Shown: piece by piece, positions 26,011 to 35,054 of the stretch
How the letters are laid out: each line of letters opens with the position of its first letter
How positions within the stretch are numbered: position 1 is the first letter of the stretch
DNA from: Candidatus Rifleibacteriota bacterium
GTDB lineage: Bacteria; Muiribacteriota; Ozemobacteria; Ozemobacterales; Ozemobacteraceae
Assembly (NCBI GenBank): GCA_024710355.1
Contig: JANJUX010000056.1
Coordinates: 1-64,000 of the forward strand
Reading direction: 5' to 3'
DNA length: 64,000 nt
Position numbers and translations under genes: made by a program
Notes under the pieces: model-generated
The model's database searches: none
Told to the model about the DNA's origin: nothing
The model's input: the letters and a program-made list of their open reading frames with translations, nothing else

Positions 26011-27455
26011 TTATCGGACTGCCCGGCGGTCAAAAATTCATCGACCTGCCTTTTCAACCACATAAAATTGATCAACAGACCGAAAAACAGGACACCAATG
26101 CCGGCGAGCACGCCTTCGGCAAGTTTTGAAGAAGCCACAAACGGGTTACCCATCATTATAAGATCAGAATTGCTGCCGACAAAGACTCCGAGAAACATCG
26201 GCAACACAGAAAAACCCACGAACACAAGCAGCATGATTACCCAGTTGTTGCGAATCTCGACCATGCCGCTGAAGAATGCACGCCTGATAAAAGCGGCAAA
26301 CAGGCCATAACCTATGCTGAAGCTCATAAAGGTCAGCATCGCTATTGAAGCCTCGTTGAGGTCACCACGGTAGGGAACGCGTGTCAGGCCGGCAAAGAGA
26401 TTGACCACCAGAACGGTGAAGGCGGTCATCATGGCCACCCAGGCCAGGCCGCCGGCAGCACCTGAAGAGATGATAAAAGCAAGGCGACGACCTGTCTGCC
26501 CCGCAGGCAGGTCACGCGCCACCCGTTCAGATATCCGGTCGCGTTCAGAAACCGCCACCATGGTCATTAAGACAAGTATGGCGCAGACAAGGCCGCCCCA
26601 GAGAATTATGAACCGTGCCGAAGCGGCCTCAAGCGCCCAGTAAACGGCCATTGCAAGGGTCAGCAGCCAACCGCCAGACGCAGTCAGGCGAACGGCCCGC
26701 ATTCTGTCGGCGCCGGTCGGTTGAATGACTGCGACTGCAGCTCTAAACAGCAGATAGATCAAGAGCAGAGAGCTGGCGAGAATTGTGGCATACAGGCCCG
26801 GACCGCCATTAAAGCCCCAGAAACGCACGCCGCCATAGCGAACCAGCTCAGACCCCATTCCCATCAGACTGAAATAGCTGGTAACCTGAACAAAAATGCC
26901 GGCACCCCTGAAAAACTGTTGCGAGTGGGTATCCTGTGACAGCGCGGCGCAGCAGATCTGCACCATGGCTCCGATAGAACTGAAAAGAAGGGCGACCAGA
27001 AGCCCAATCAAAGTCATCGACAGGTCGACGCCGCTCAAAAAGAAAGTCATGAACATGAACGGTGAAAAAGCGCTGAAAATAAGCAAAATGAACACCATGC
27101 CAGCTGCGAATTTGCCCATGATGATTTTCTCTGGTGTGATCGTAGTTATGAACAGCAGCTCATCAGAGCCTTCGGTCTGTTCCTTCGCGAATTTCATGCC
27201 GTTGAAAACCGGTATCAGCACATAACTGGCGAAAAACAGAATGCCGAAAAGAAATTCAAGCGCTTCGGCACCGACATGCCGGCTGCTCATGCCCTTTTCA
27301 GCAATCGAAAAACTCAATACCAGGCACTGAAAAATCAGAAAAAGAATCAGGACACCCCAGAAGAAACGGCCACGCACTACCTGGCGCAGTTCTTTTACGA
27401 TTATGGGGTTCACCAGGTCATCGCAACGGTCAAACACGTTCTGCAGGCTGCTCAT
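26007..27455 (-). CDS. ABC-2-type transporter permease
   Basis: This 482-residue integral membrane protein has about 10-12 hydrophobic helices. The first is at about 33-52, preceded by the cytosolic signature NPIIVKELRQVVRGR, typical of ABC-2 permeases of the NatB/GldF kind. It sits directly behind the ATPase gene with a 4-base overlap, and GGTGAAG precedes the start. Together with that ATPase and the GldG-like protein upstream it resembles a GldA-F-G type exporter. Within an MoxR/vWA operon this pairing suggests that an export or mechanical membrane function is linked to the AAA/vWA machinery. Substrate unknown. Confidence 0.87.
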   Translation of the reverse strand: MSSLQNVFDRCDDLVNPIIVKELRQVVRGRFFWGVLILFLIFQCLVLSFSIAEKGMSSRHVGAEALEFLFGILFFASYVLIPVFNGMKFAKEQTEGSDELLFITTITPEKIIMGKFAAGMVFILLIFSAFSPFMFMTFFLSGVDLSMTLIGLLVALLFSSIGAMVQICCAALSQDTHSQQFFRGAGIFVQVTSYFSLMGMGSELVRYGGVRFWGFNGGPGLYATILASSLLLIYLLFRAAVAVIQPTGADRMRAVRLTASGGWLLTLAMAVYWALEAASARFIILWGGLVCAILVLMTMVAVSERDRISERVARDLPAGQTGRRLAFIISSGAAGGLAWVAMMTAFTVLVVNLFAGLTRVPYRGDLNEASIAMLTFMSFSIGYGLFAAFIRRAFFSGMVEIRNNWVIMLLVFVGFSVLPMFLGVFVGSNSDLIMMGNPFVASSKLAEGVLAGIGVLFFGLLINFMWLKRQVDEFLTAGQSDK

Positions 27456-28381
27456 TGCACTTCACCCCTGGTAATGTTCATGAATACAGACTCAAGATTC
27501 TGCTGTCTGAACTTGAATTCGACAAGGCGGTGCCCGGCCGCCAGAGCTCTCGCAACGATTTCGGCCGCATCCTCATCAGTGCCGGCAAAATCACACTCAA
27601 ATGTTTTGCCGTTGGCGACAAGATTTTCGATGCCCGGTTCGAGAACAAGAAAACGACTCACACCTTCCGGATCGGAAAGCGGTCTGATGATCAGCTTTCG
27701 AGTGGGCTGATCGTGATTGGTCACCTCTTCGATAGTGCCGAATTTCAGCATCCGCCCCTGCTCGATGATCAGCGTCGAGGTGCAGATCTCTGAAAGCTCA
27801 CTGAGAATGTGCGAGCTGATAAGAATTCCTTTGCCCTGCCGTGACAAAACCCGCAGCAATTCGCGCAATTCGATACGGGCCCGCGGATCGAGGCCGGCCG
27901 CCGGCTCATCCATCAGCAGAAACTTCGGGTCATTGATCAACGCCCGGGCAATCGAAACCCGCTGTTTCATACCCTTCGAAAGGGCTGCTATCAGCTTTTC
28001 TCTTATATTGGTCAGATTGGTAAACTCTTCGAGGTCGTCGATGAGCGAACGCCGCTTTTCTGATCTGATACCGTAAGCGCGGGCAAAGAAATCAAGGTAT
28101 TCATGCACACTCATATCGCTGTGCAGAGGAAGAGAATCCGGAACAAAGCCGACCAGCTCGCGGGCCCGCTCTGGGTGAGTGATTATTGAGTGCCCGTCGA
28201 TTTCGACCCGCCCTGAAGAAGCGTCTTCGATTGTTGCCAGTATGCGCATCGTCGTGGTTTTGCCGGCGCCGTTAGGGCCGACGAAGCCGGTGATATCACC
28301 GCCAGAAAGGCTGAAGCTCAGCCCCCTTACCGCATGGGTGTCGCCAAAGCTCTTGTAGAGATTCTCAACTGAAAGCATCAT
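27452..28381 (-). CDS. ABC transporter ATP-binding protein
   Basis: This is a 309-residue ABC ATPase. Walker A GPNGAGKTT is at 35-43, signature LSKGMKQR near 140-147 and Walker B LLMDEPAAGLDP near 160-171, with the H-loop after SSHIL. The C-terminal 90 residues are the extension seen in multidrug/natural-product type ATPases that pair with ABC-2 permeases. GGAGGA lies upstream of ATG-ATG, and the stop of the preceding gene overlaps those codons. It forms a transporter with the next gene. Confidence 0.95.
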   Translation of the reverse strand: MMLSVENLYKSFGDTHAVRGLSFSLSGGDITGFVGPNGAGKTTTMRILATIEDASSGRVEIDGHSIITHPERARELVGFVPDSLPLHSDMSVHEYLDFFARAYGIRSEKRRSLIDDLEEFTNLTNIREKLIAALSKGMKQRVSIARALINDPKFLLMDEPAAGLDPRARIELRELLRVLSRQGKGILISSHILSELSEICTSTLIIEQGRMLKFGTIEEVTNHDQPTRKLIIRPLSDPEGVSRFLVLEPGIENLVANGKTFECDFAGTDEDAAEIVARALAAGHRLVEFKFRQQNLESVFMNITRGEVQ

Positions 28382-30168
28382 AATGACGGTTCCTCCTTGA
28401 GAATACCGATGAGGCAGGCACTTTCTGTTATTTCGGCTTCTTCATCGATTGCCTGGCGCAGAAAAGGCGATCGGTTGAGTCTTGCAACATACGTGCCCGG
28501 CTTAAGGTAGGCATAAGGACTGACCTTGATATGGTCGAAAACATTGAACCAGCCGCGCTTGCCAACTTCAGGCAATGAGCTCCAGCTGGCGCTGACCCCT
28601 CTGACTTCATCCATGCCTGCTGCTGCGCCGGCACGAATGCCCGTGCTTCTGAAAACCCGACCGCCCGAGGTCATGAGAACCACCTCTTCAATGTCTGCTC
28701 CAAGGCCATTCATCACTTCAAGGGCACCGTTTTTAGCTGTCAGGGCCAGACGTTCGCGCCTGGTCTGAATCGAGCGAAGATGCATGTATCGCGGGATCTT
28801 TGGCTTGATCCAGCCTTCGCGCAGGTGCTGGTCTTCATCGAGCACAATATACTTGCCGGAGTCGTTCGAACGGTAATCGTTGCGATTTACCGGAAAAACC
28901 TCAGTCTGCATGTCGAAACGAAAACCTTCGGCACGGCTACGGGCTGAATAAATCGAGTAGTTCGCCAGAGTGATGGCACGGTTATCGCGCTCATCGAGCA
29001 GAATCAATGCGTTTCTTTTGCCGAGCAGGGTCGAACTCTCGAAAATAACGTAGTAGCCATAAATAAAAACGCAGCAGATAAACGAAGCGACCGGAACGGT
29101 CACAAAAACAAGAATCCGCCGCCCGAGGCGGTGCAGTACAAAAACATTCACCGGCCCGATCAGAAAGGCAAAAAGATAGATGATCAGCATAAGCCAGCGC
29201 GCTGAAACGGTTTCGACCTCACCTTCGTCGAAAGGCAGAGGTGAATCGTCCTGAAAAGAGCGGTCTGAGAAGATGTCAGAAACTTCAAGTCCGTTGAGAT
29301 TTCCAGGTTTGCCTCTCGCCGGTTTTGGGATCTTATCACCATTAGGCAGCGTAAGCTCTGGCTCAGATGCAGCGACGGCATACTGCATGAAGTCTTCACG
29401 AAAAGTCATTACCCGGCCAAAACCGCCCTCATAGGTTGTAAACATCGAAGCTTCAGCATTATCTATTCTGACAAAATCTTTTGGCAGAACAGGCTCACCG
29501 AGAACCATGAGCGCCCCGCCGGCCCGCACATAATCGAAAATAGCTGCTCTGACCGGTTCGGGCATTTCCCTGAGGCTTTCGGCAAAATAAATGATGAGGT
29601 TGAACTGGGTATAAGCCAGCCAGTTGCTGTAAAGCTGCGCCAGGCTGCCGTCAAACTGGCTCAATTCGAGATTGAGGCCTGCTGCCATCCCCGAAGGCCC
29701 GAAAACGGCTTCGAAATCGTTTCGGGGAATCTTTGCGTCGACCAGCGCCTGTTTTTTTGCATAATAGTTTTTGTAGCTGCGCAGATACTTCAGCAGCTTC
29801 TCTTCGATCTCGCGCCCATCAACCTCTATTACCAGCCCGACACTTGAAAAATCGCCAAGCGGAAAAAACAGAGCTTCTTCGCGGCTTTCAGAGGCAGGAA
29901 TAACCAGAGTTTTGGAAATCTGTTCGAGATCGCGCGAATAATCCGCGTTCAAAGACAGTCGGATCTGGCGTTCGCGACCGGAGCGGTTGCTGATCAGAAC
30001 CCTGATGAATTTGTAACCAAAATAGGTGCGGGCTTCGAAATCAGGCAACATGGTGAATTTGAGCCCGTCGTAGTCGATCTGCTGGTTTGCGGCCGCCTGT
30101 GGCGGCAGTGCCAGCAGAACAAACATCAGCAGGCAGAAAACAACGGGCACCGATCTTCTCTGCAGCAT
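28378..30168 (-). CDS. GldG-like exported/membrane protein linked to the ABC transporter
   Basis: This 596-residue protein has a signal peptide (1-27, cleavage after AAA). A beta-rich ectodomain follows. A region at about 165-215 has the sequence FDYVRAGGALMVLGEP, a Rossmann/GATase-like element found in GldG and ABC-auxiliary proteins. Two transmembrane helices lie near 325-350 and 355-380, followed by a second soluble domain to the end. It starts with a TAATG overlap to the MoxR gene stop and ends overlapping the ATPase gene. This placement and fold suggest the auxiliary subunit of the ABC exporter. GldG identity is by pattern and context, not by full-length similarity. Confidence 0.65.
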   Translation of the reverse strand: MLQRRSVPVVFCLLMFVLLALPPQAAANQQIDYDGLKFTMLPDFEARTYFGYKFIRVLISNRSGRERQIRLSLNADYSRDLEQISKTLVIPASESREEALFFPLGDFSSVGLVIEVDGREIEEKLLKYLRSYKNYYAKKQALVDAKIPRNDFEAVFGPSGMAAGLNLELSQFDGSLAQLYSNWLAYTQFNLIIYFAESLREMPEPVRAAIFDYVRAGGALMVLGEPVLPKDFVRIDNAEASMFTTYEGGFGRVMTFREDFMQYAVAASEPELTLPNGDKIPKPARGKPGNLNGLEVSDIFSDRSFQDDSPLPFDEGEVETVSARWLMLIIYLFAFLIGPVNVFVLHRLGRRILVFVTVPVASFICCVFIYGYYVIFESSTLLGKRNALILLDERDNRAITLANYSIYSARSRAEGFRFDMQTEVFPVNRNDYRSNDSGKYIVLDEDQHLREGWIKPKIPRYMHLRSIQTRRERLALTAKNGALEVMNGLGADIEEVVLMTSGGRVFRSTGIRAGAAAGMDEVRGVSASWSSLPEVGKRGWFNVFDHIKVSPYAYLKPGTYVARLNRSPFLRQAIDEEAEITESACLIGILKEEPSL

Positions 30169-31214
30169 TATTTTTTCTCCGCAGCCATGGCAACGCCCGC
30201 AGAAAAATCGAGGTCGGTTTCTTTCAGCGAATTCAACAACCCCGAAAGGATCATCGCGCTTGTCTGGCCTTCGAATCTGGCTTTGTAGTTGAGCAGCACC
30301 CTGTGGTTAAGGGCGGGAATGAAAACTTCTCTGACATCTTCGAAGCCGACTGAGGGCCGACCGGCAAGCAGTGCCACCCCGCGGGCCGACTCGGCAACAG
30401 CAATGGCGGCACGCGGCGAAGCGCCATACTGCACGAATTCTTTGATCTGAGCCGTAGCTGTAGCTGATGACGGGTCGGTGGCATGCACCAGCCGGGCAAT
30501 GTAATCGGCAACCGGCCCGGGCAGATATATTGCATCCATCACCCGGAAAAGTTCGGAAAGCTCGGCGGCAGCAAGAGAAAAGTCGGGCATGGGCGGCTCG
30601 CCGTGACGACGTGAAGAGATTATTTCGCGCAGGGTCTCCGTTGAAGCAGAAGCAACTTCGAGTTTGAAGAGAAAACGGTCAAGCTGTGCCTCAGGCAACG
30701 GATAGGTGCCCTCCAGCTCGATCGGATTCTGCGAAGCCAGCACAAAGAAAGGCAACGGCAGTCGGCGGGTAGTGCCAAGCAATGTAACCGACTTTTCCTG
30801 CATCGCTTCTAGAAGCGCCGACTGTGTCTTTGGTGAGGCGCGATTGATTTCGTCGGCAAGCAGAATATTGGTAAAAATCGGGCCCGGCTGAAAAACCATT
30901 TCACGCTGACCGGTATTGCTCTGCTGCAGAATATGGGCACCGAGGATATCGCCGGGCATGAGATCAGGAGTGAACTGAACCCGGCTGAACTGCAGACTGA
31001 GAAGTTGCCCAAGACATTTGATCAGAGCGGTTTTGCCAACTCCGGGCAGGCCTTCGAGCAGAATGTGGCCGCGACTGAGAATGCCAACCATCACCAGGCG
31101 ATGCAGAGCCGGTCGACCGATCAAAATGCGGTCAAGCTCAGCGAGCGCTTTCTGGGCCAGTGCTGACGCCTTGGCCAGTTCTGGCTGCGATAGCAGTTTG
31201 TTTGCCTCGGTCAT
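30168..31214 (-). CDS. MoxR-family AAA+ ATPase
   Basis: This is a 348-residue AAA+ ATPase. The P-loop is EGLPGVGKTAL, followed by the MoxR signature RVQFTPDLMPGDILG. Walker B with sensor elements is LLADEINRASPKTQSALLEAMQE, and QNPIELEGTYPLPEAQLDRF is the hallmark after sensor 1. The C-terminal lid is present. MoxR ATPases act as chaperones that activate or assemble complexes containing vWA proteins. The gene is second in the operon, 18 bp after the coiled-coil membrane protein, with AGGAG before the ATG. The likely clients are the DUF58 and vWA proteins encoded downstream. Confidence 0.96.
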   Translation of the reverse strand: MTEANKLLSQPELAKASALAQKALAELDRILIGRPALHRLVMVGILSRGHILLEGLPGVGKTALIKCLGQLLSLQFSRVQFTPDLMPGDILGAHILQQSNTGQREMVFQPGPIFTNILLADEINRASPKTQSALLEAMQEKSVTLLGTTRRLPLPFFVLASQNPIELEGTYPLPEAQLDRFLFKLEVASASTETLREIISSRRHGEPPMPDFSLAAAELSELFRVMDAIYLPGPVADYIARLVHATDPSSATATAQIKEFVQYGASPRAAIAVAESARGVALLAGRPSVGFEDVREVFIPALNHRVLLNYKARFEGQTSAMILSGLLNSLKETDLDFSAGVAMAAEKK

Positions 31215-31232
31215 AGTTTATCTCCTGAGTTG

Positions 31233-32789
31233 TTACTGTTCGTGATCAAAATATTTTTTTACTGCACTGCGATGTTTAGGCAGAATTATACCAGATTCGG
31301 CGCTGCCTTCAGAGGTTTTCTGCCAGGCGGCCCCGGCCTGAGAACCATCATCGCCAGACCCGGCAGACGTCTGCGGGGCTGAAAAGCTCATACCGATCGC
31401 CACCGACTTTTCGAGCGCCTGTTCATTAGGGGCAGGCAAAACCTCATTTTTAAATTCAACATTATGTTCTGAACTTTTGCGATTAAACTTGAGCGGCGCA
31501 TGGCCACCGCCGCGGCCAGCCTGCCCTGAAGCACCGCTGCCGTTTTCGCTGCCGGAACCAGTCTGACCGCCTGTCTGCGTGCCACCGACCCCGTCACCCT
31601 GACCGTCACCCTGACCTTCGCCCTGCTGCCCGTTGCCGCTTTCGCTGCCGCCGCCCTCACACATGACCAGCTCGCTCTGAGAACCGGGCTGCAGATCTGC
31701 TTCAGTTGCCGGCCTTATTTTTCCGGCCTTTTTAAGAGATTCAAAGGTTTTGCGATCAATCAGGCGGGCACTGGCAAGCCGTTGAGCCGCAGCAGCAGCT
31801 GCGGCCGCCGCCTTCGCCTGCTGCTCGTCAATGTATTCCTGCAAAGCCTCAGCGGCCTCTCTGGCCGCTTCTGCCGAATCAGGCCCTCCCGCAGCCGCCT
31901 TTTCAAGGGCCCTCTGCAGTTTTTCTGAACCAGAACCAATGCCGACATCACCAGCAGCCTCTTCTAAGCCCTTGCTGACCGCTCTGGCAAGCTCCGAAAT
32001 CTGGTCATCATTCTGACCGGCGGCTTCACCCATTTTTTCAGCCAGTTCAGCAAGTTCATCCAGATTTTTCTGTTCTGAAAGATTTTTTACAACGCTGGCG
32101 CCAGCCTGCTTCTTCAGCTTTTCCTGAAGCTGGTCGAGCGCCTCAAAAGTCGCAGCCGGATCATGGCGCTGCGAATCGAGGCCGATCCGCTCCAGACTTT
32201 CGTTAAGCTGGCGAGCTTCTTCAGGCGAAATGATACCCTCTTCGGCGAGTATTTCTATCTGCCCTGCGGCGACACGCTCCAGCTCCCGCAGCTCTATTCG
32301 CGGATCATTGCGCGTATCACGCCCGACCACCGGAATTGTCAGCGACAGCAGCAGAAAAAGCAGCGAAAGGCCGGCAGACATATATCTGTTACCCGCAGCA
32401 GGCTTCAAAACAGGGATTTCGACCTGCCCCGGCAGACGATCCCGCCAGCCGGTGTCACCGGTTTCTTCAGTCGCCATAAGCAGCCCGCCCGAGCCATTAT
32501 GAGCGTCGATAGCAGCCAGCCAGCCTCTCTGCTCAGACGTCTGGCGGCGGGCAGCCGCAAAAGCCAGCCCGGTGGCCGTTGCCAGGCCACAGAGAAAAAC
32601 CGCAGAAAAAATGTCACCCGCGTGCCCGATCTGTCTGAGGATGAGAAAACAGGCACCGGCAGCAAAATTCAAAATGGTAAAGTAGCGCAGAAAGCACAAC
32701 AACAGGGTTATCCTGAAATACCGGCTTTTCAAAGCCGCTGCAGCCAGCTCAGGTGAAGCAAAACACTCTTTCTGAGGCTTCGGTTCCAT
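31233..32789 (-). CDS. Membrane protein with coiled coil, Gly-rich linker and basic C-terminal tail; first gene of the MoxR operon
   Basis: This 518-residue protein is of unknown function. Three transmembrane helices lie at about 25-50, 58-80 and 138-158. A long helical, Glu/Ala-rich coiled-coil region (about 170-340) includes an Ala run near 328-336. A Gly/Ser/Gln-rich linker (about 370-430) is probably disordered. The final 20 residues end LPKHRSAVKKYFDHEQ, a compact motif well suited to docking. The frame extends to an ATG at 32804 without a ribosome site. The ATG at 32789 has TGGAGAC in front and is used here. As the promoter-proximal gene it may be the scaffold that brings MoxR and the vWA proteins to the membrane. 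That is inference from position. Confidence 0.75.
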   Translation of the reverse strand: MEPKPQKECFASPELAAAALKSRYFRITLLLCFLRYFTILNFAAGACFLILRQIGHAGDIFSAVFLCGLATATGLAFAAARRQTSEQRGWLAAIDAHNGSGGLLMATEETGDTGWRDRLPGQVEIPVLKPAAGNRYMSAGLSLLFLLLSLTIPVVGRDTRNDPRIELRELERVAAGQIEILAEEGIISPEEARQLNESLERIGLDSQRHDPAATFEALDQLQEKLKKQAGASVVKNLSEQKNLDELAELAEKMGEAAGQNDDQISELARAVSKGLEEAAGDVGIGSGSEKLQRALEKAAAGGPDSAEAAREAAEALQEYIDEQQAKAAAAAAAAAQRLASARLIDRKTFESLKKAGKIRPATEADLQPGSQSELVMCEGGGSESGNGQQGEGQGDGQGDGVGGTQTGGQTGSGSENGSGASGQAGRGGGHAPLKFNRKSSEHNVEFKNEVLPAPNEQALEKSVAIGMSFSAPQTSAGSGDDGSQAGAAWQKTSEGSAESGIILPKHRSAVKKYFDHEQ

Positions 32790-32841
32790 GACGTCTCCAG
32801 ACATTTTTCACAAACCCGTCACTTTGCATTTTAGCAGACAA

Positions 32842-32869
32842 AGGATAAATCTGGTTCTATTTTTATCAA
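32842..32869 (-). promoter_or_regulatory. Predicted promoter of the MoxR/vWA operon
   Basis: On the minus strand TTGATA (32869-32864), a 16-nt spacer and TATCCT (32847-32842). Expected start about 47 nt before the ATG. It lies in an 85-bp divergent gap shared with the next plus-strand gene. Confidence 0.4.
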
Positions 32870-32889
32870 GGTTCTGGTAGATTATTCTT

Positions 32890-33360
32890 ATGCAAACCAG
32901 ACAAGTTGAAGTGGTTCTCCCGGAAGATACCTTTCTCAGGCTTGAGGCAGCAGCAAAAGCTGCCGGTCAGTCTGTCCAGGAAACAGCGGCGGCGATTCTG
33001 TGCCGGGCTTTTCCGCCGACCCCAAAAGCGGTTGAGCACAATACCATGCCTGGAGTGGCACTCGTCAGAGATGGCTTCACGCCACTGTTGCAAACCAGCC
33101 GCCCAGAAACCAGAATATCACCGGCAACCAGCATAAACAGCCTCACCAGCCCTGAAGACCCAACGACAGCCAGCATGTTCGCTCAACGCAGGCCGACCAT
33201 CGCCGTGCCACCATCACCCGAAAAAATGCAGCGCCGGCTTGAGATCGAAGCGGCGATGAAAGAACTCTCGCTGCTTATAGAAACAGCCGAAGAAGCAAAA
33301 AAAGAAGAATATCTGCTGCAGTATGCAATGCTTGCGGCAGAACTTGAATCACTAGCATAA
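32890..33360 (+). CDS. Small protein of unknown function with ribbon-helix-helix-like N-terminus
   Basis: This is a 156-residue protein. Residues 1-45 look like a strand followed by two helices (QVEVVLPEDTFLRLEAAAKAAG, then VQETAAAILCRAF), the layout of ribbon-helix-helix DNA-binding antitoxins and regulators. The middle (50-100) is Pro/Ser/Thr-rich and likely disordered. The C-terminal 50 residues are a Glu/Lys-rich helix. The ribosome site is weak. It is divergent from the MoxR operon and followed after 20 bp by another unknown gene. A regulatory role for the operon is possible but not shown. Confidence 0.6.
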   Translation: MQTRQVEVVLPEDTFLRLEAAAKAAGQSVQETAAAILCRAFPPTPKAVEHNTMPGVALVRDGFTPLLQTSRPETRISPATSINSLTSPEDPTTASMFAQRRPTIAVPPSPEKMQRRLEIEAAMKELSLLIETAEEAKKEEYLLQYAMLAAELESLA

Positions 33361-33380
33361 AAACCGCCCGGAGAAAAACC

Positions 33381-33917
33381 ATGCCCAGAAAAAACAGATA
33401 TAAACAGCTTTGTGAAGCCTATGACCGTGGGGTTGCCGAATGCAGCCAGTATCAGAAGGAATGCCGCGAATTCGTACAGGAAATCCGCACCGCCATTCTC
33501 GAATACCTGAACTGCCCCGATCCAAAACTGTTCATGTTTACCCCCAGCTCGGGGTTTGTCTATAACAACCAGTCGCTTCAGGGCGACGCATTAGACACCG
33601 AGTTCGGCGAAAACGGTACCGCCGCGATTGGCTTTGCCATCAACGTTAACGACGATGACCTGCAGGAAAAATTTTTCACCTTTCTCCTGATTTTCCGCAA
33701 AACCGGCTCAAAAATCATTTTTAACATCGATGACGACCGCGAATTCGTCAACAGCAACGAAGGCATCAACGAATTCTGCGACTATCTGTTCGAGATTGCC
33801 CAGAAAAATCTGCTCGGGCGCCTCGACAACTTTTTGCAGTCGCCTGAAAAAATGAACGCTCCGATCGGCTTCAGACCCGAAGCCGAAACGCAGAAAAAGG
33901 TCAATAAAAGACCCTGA
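33381..33917 (+). CDS. Conserved-looking soluble protein of unknown function
   Basis: This is a 178-residue cytosolic protein with no signal peptide or membrane helix. Residues 1-45 are a charged helix (YDRGVAECSQYQKECREFVQ). The rest looks alpha/beta, with strands at FTFLLIFRK and KIIFNIDD followed by Asp/Asn-rich loops. I recognise no motif. CGGAG lies upstream of the ATG. It is probably co-transcribed with the preceding gene. Its last 17 bases overlap, in the opposite direction, the end of the lipoprotein gene at 33901, with no terminator between them. Confidence 0.6.
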   Translation: MPRKNRYKQLCEAYDRGVAECSQYQKECREFVQEIRTAILEYLNCPDPKLFMFTPSSGFVYNNQSLQGDALDTEFGENGTAAIGFAINVNDDDLQEKFFTFLLIFRKTGSKIIFNIDDDREFVNSNEGINEFCDYLFEIAQKNLLGRLDNFLQSPEKMNAPIGFRPEAETQKKVNKRP

Positions 33918-34521
33918 AAGGCTCGGGCGCACCGGGGCGGGGCGGAGTCAGCGATCGCTGAAAGGTTCGCGAGTAAGGCTTGTCACCCGCCACCGGAGCC
34001 TGAACCGGCATCGCCCGGTCGGTCGGAATGACTACCTCACGCTTCTTTTTTTCGGTTGTCTGAGCTGTTTTTTTCTGACCCGATTTTTCGAGTGCGAGTA
34101 TTTCATCCAGCGTTCTCGGTGGATTGCCCTCATCAAGATGCTCCCAGCCAGCTTCTGCCAGCCATTCGACCGCTGGGTTCACCTGATAAAAACCCTCGTC
34201 AATTTTGTCGCCCCAATAGTAACCCTTGGCGAGCTGCACTTCGCCCATGACTTCGGCAATTACACCCAACCGGTAGAAAGCCCAGGTGGTGCGCTCAGGC
34301 AGTGGCGCCTCGGTTTTGTTTTCGTGCTGATAAATGACTGAATAAAGCTCTTTGGCCTTTTTAACCTTGTTGCCGCTGAGTGCAGCCTCGGCCTGAGCCC
34401 TGAATGCTGCATAACTGTAACTCGACCGACAGCCGGTCAGGCCGGTGAGCAAAAACGCCACAAGCAGCGGCGCCCAACACAGACAGACTCGCCAGCTGAA
34501 ACTTTTTTCTCGCCCGGTCAT
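33901..34521 (-). CDS. Lipoprotein at the end of the pseudopilin operon
   Basis: This 206-residue protein has a lipoprotein signal (LLTGLTGC, with the lipidated Cys at 31). A TPR-like helical region follows (AEAALSGNKVKKAKELYSVIY). A Lys-rich segment around 150-165 leads to a Pro/Arg-rich tail. AGGAGG precedes the ATG, which overlaps the GspJ-like gene stop (ATGA). It is the last gene of the TAXI/pseudopilin operon. It may be a pilotin-like or periplasmic partner of the pseudopilin complex, but there is no direct motif for that. Confidence 0.7.
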   Translation of the reverse strand: MTGREKSFSWRVCLCWAPLLVAFLLTGLTGCRSSYSYAAFRAQAEAALSGNKVKKAKELYSVIYQHENKTEAPLPERTTWAFYRLGVIAEVMGEVQLAKGYYWGDKIDEGFYQVNPAVEWLAEAGWEHLDEGNPPRTLDEILALEKSGQKKTAQTTEKKKREVVIPTDRAMPVQAPVAGDKPYSRTFQRSLTPPRPGAPEPFRVFY

Positions 34522-35054
34522 TTTTTACCTCCTGGAAGAGGTTTCCAGAACTGATCAGCCCCGGCCGGCACTGGCGGGTAAATTCTTCCGGTCCAGATAA
34601 AGTCATTTGCCTGCTTGGCCGGGTCACGCAGCAGCATGATGATATCAAAGCCCTCTGCAACCTTCTTGACCGTCATTTCTGTAAGGTATTCCGAGGCAAA
34701 AAACTGTTTGCGGCCGTCAGATTCAGTTCTGGAGAAGGCCCTGCCACCACCGCGGTTTTCTACCGCGTAGGCTACATGCCGGTTTCCCGGCATGCCGACC
34801 TTGAATTCGGTCTTACCTTTCCAGGTATCGCCAGCCTCTGGCTTGAAAACAATTTTTTCTCCATCTGATCTGGCAATATCGTTGCGCATGATGGTCACGA
34901 TCCAGGAGGCCTGATTGGCCGCCAGAGCGTTGAAGCTGCCGCGGGCCACATTCGACGCCCCCCGCGACATGGCGATGATCACCCCGCCGGCAATCATGGT
35001 AAAAATGCCAACGCTGATCAGCAGCTCCGTGAAGGTAAAAGCACGCCTGTTCAT
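34518..35054 (-). CDS. Minor pseudopilin, GspJ/PilW-like
   Basis: This 178-residue protein has a type IV prepilin signal: MNRRA is removed before F, then FTFTELLISVGIF with Glu at mature position 5. A hydrophobic helix to about residue 27 follows, then a globular beta domain. The -1 residue is Ala rather than the more usual Gly. Size and gene order (K-I-J on one strand) fit a GspJ or PilW role in the pilus or pseudopilus tip. AGGAAGG precedes the start, and ATGA overlaps join it to both neighbours. Confidence 0.82.
   Translation of the reverse strand: MNRRAFTFTELLISVGIFTMIAGGVIIAMSRGASNVARGSFNALAANQASWIVTIMRNDIARSDGEKIVFKPEAGDTWKGKTEFKVGMPGNRHVAYAVENRGGGRAFSRTESDGRKQFFASEYLTEMTVKKVAEGFDIIMLLRDPAKQANDFIWTGRIYPPVPAGADQFWKPLPGGKK

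Noticed and set aside
31450..31680. GC-rich repetitive stretch that could be taken for a repeat array
   Set aside because: It encodes the Gly/Ser/Gln-rich linker of the coiled-coil membrane protein. The repeats are irregular codons, not conserved DNA units.
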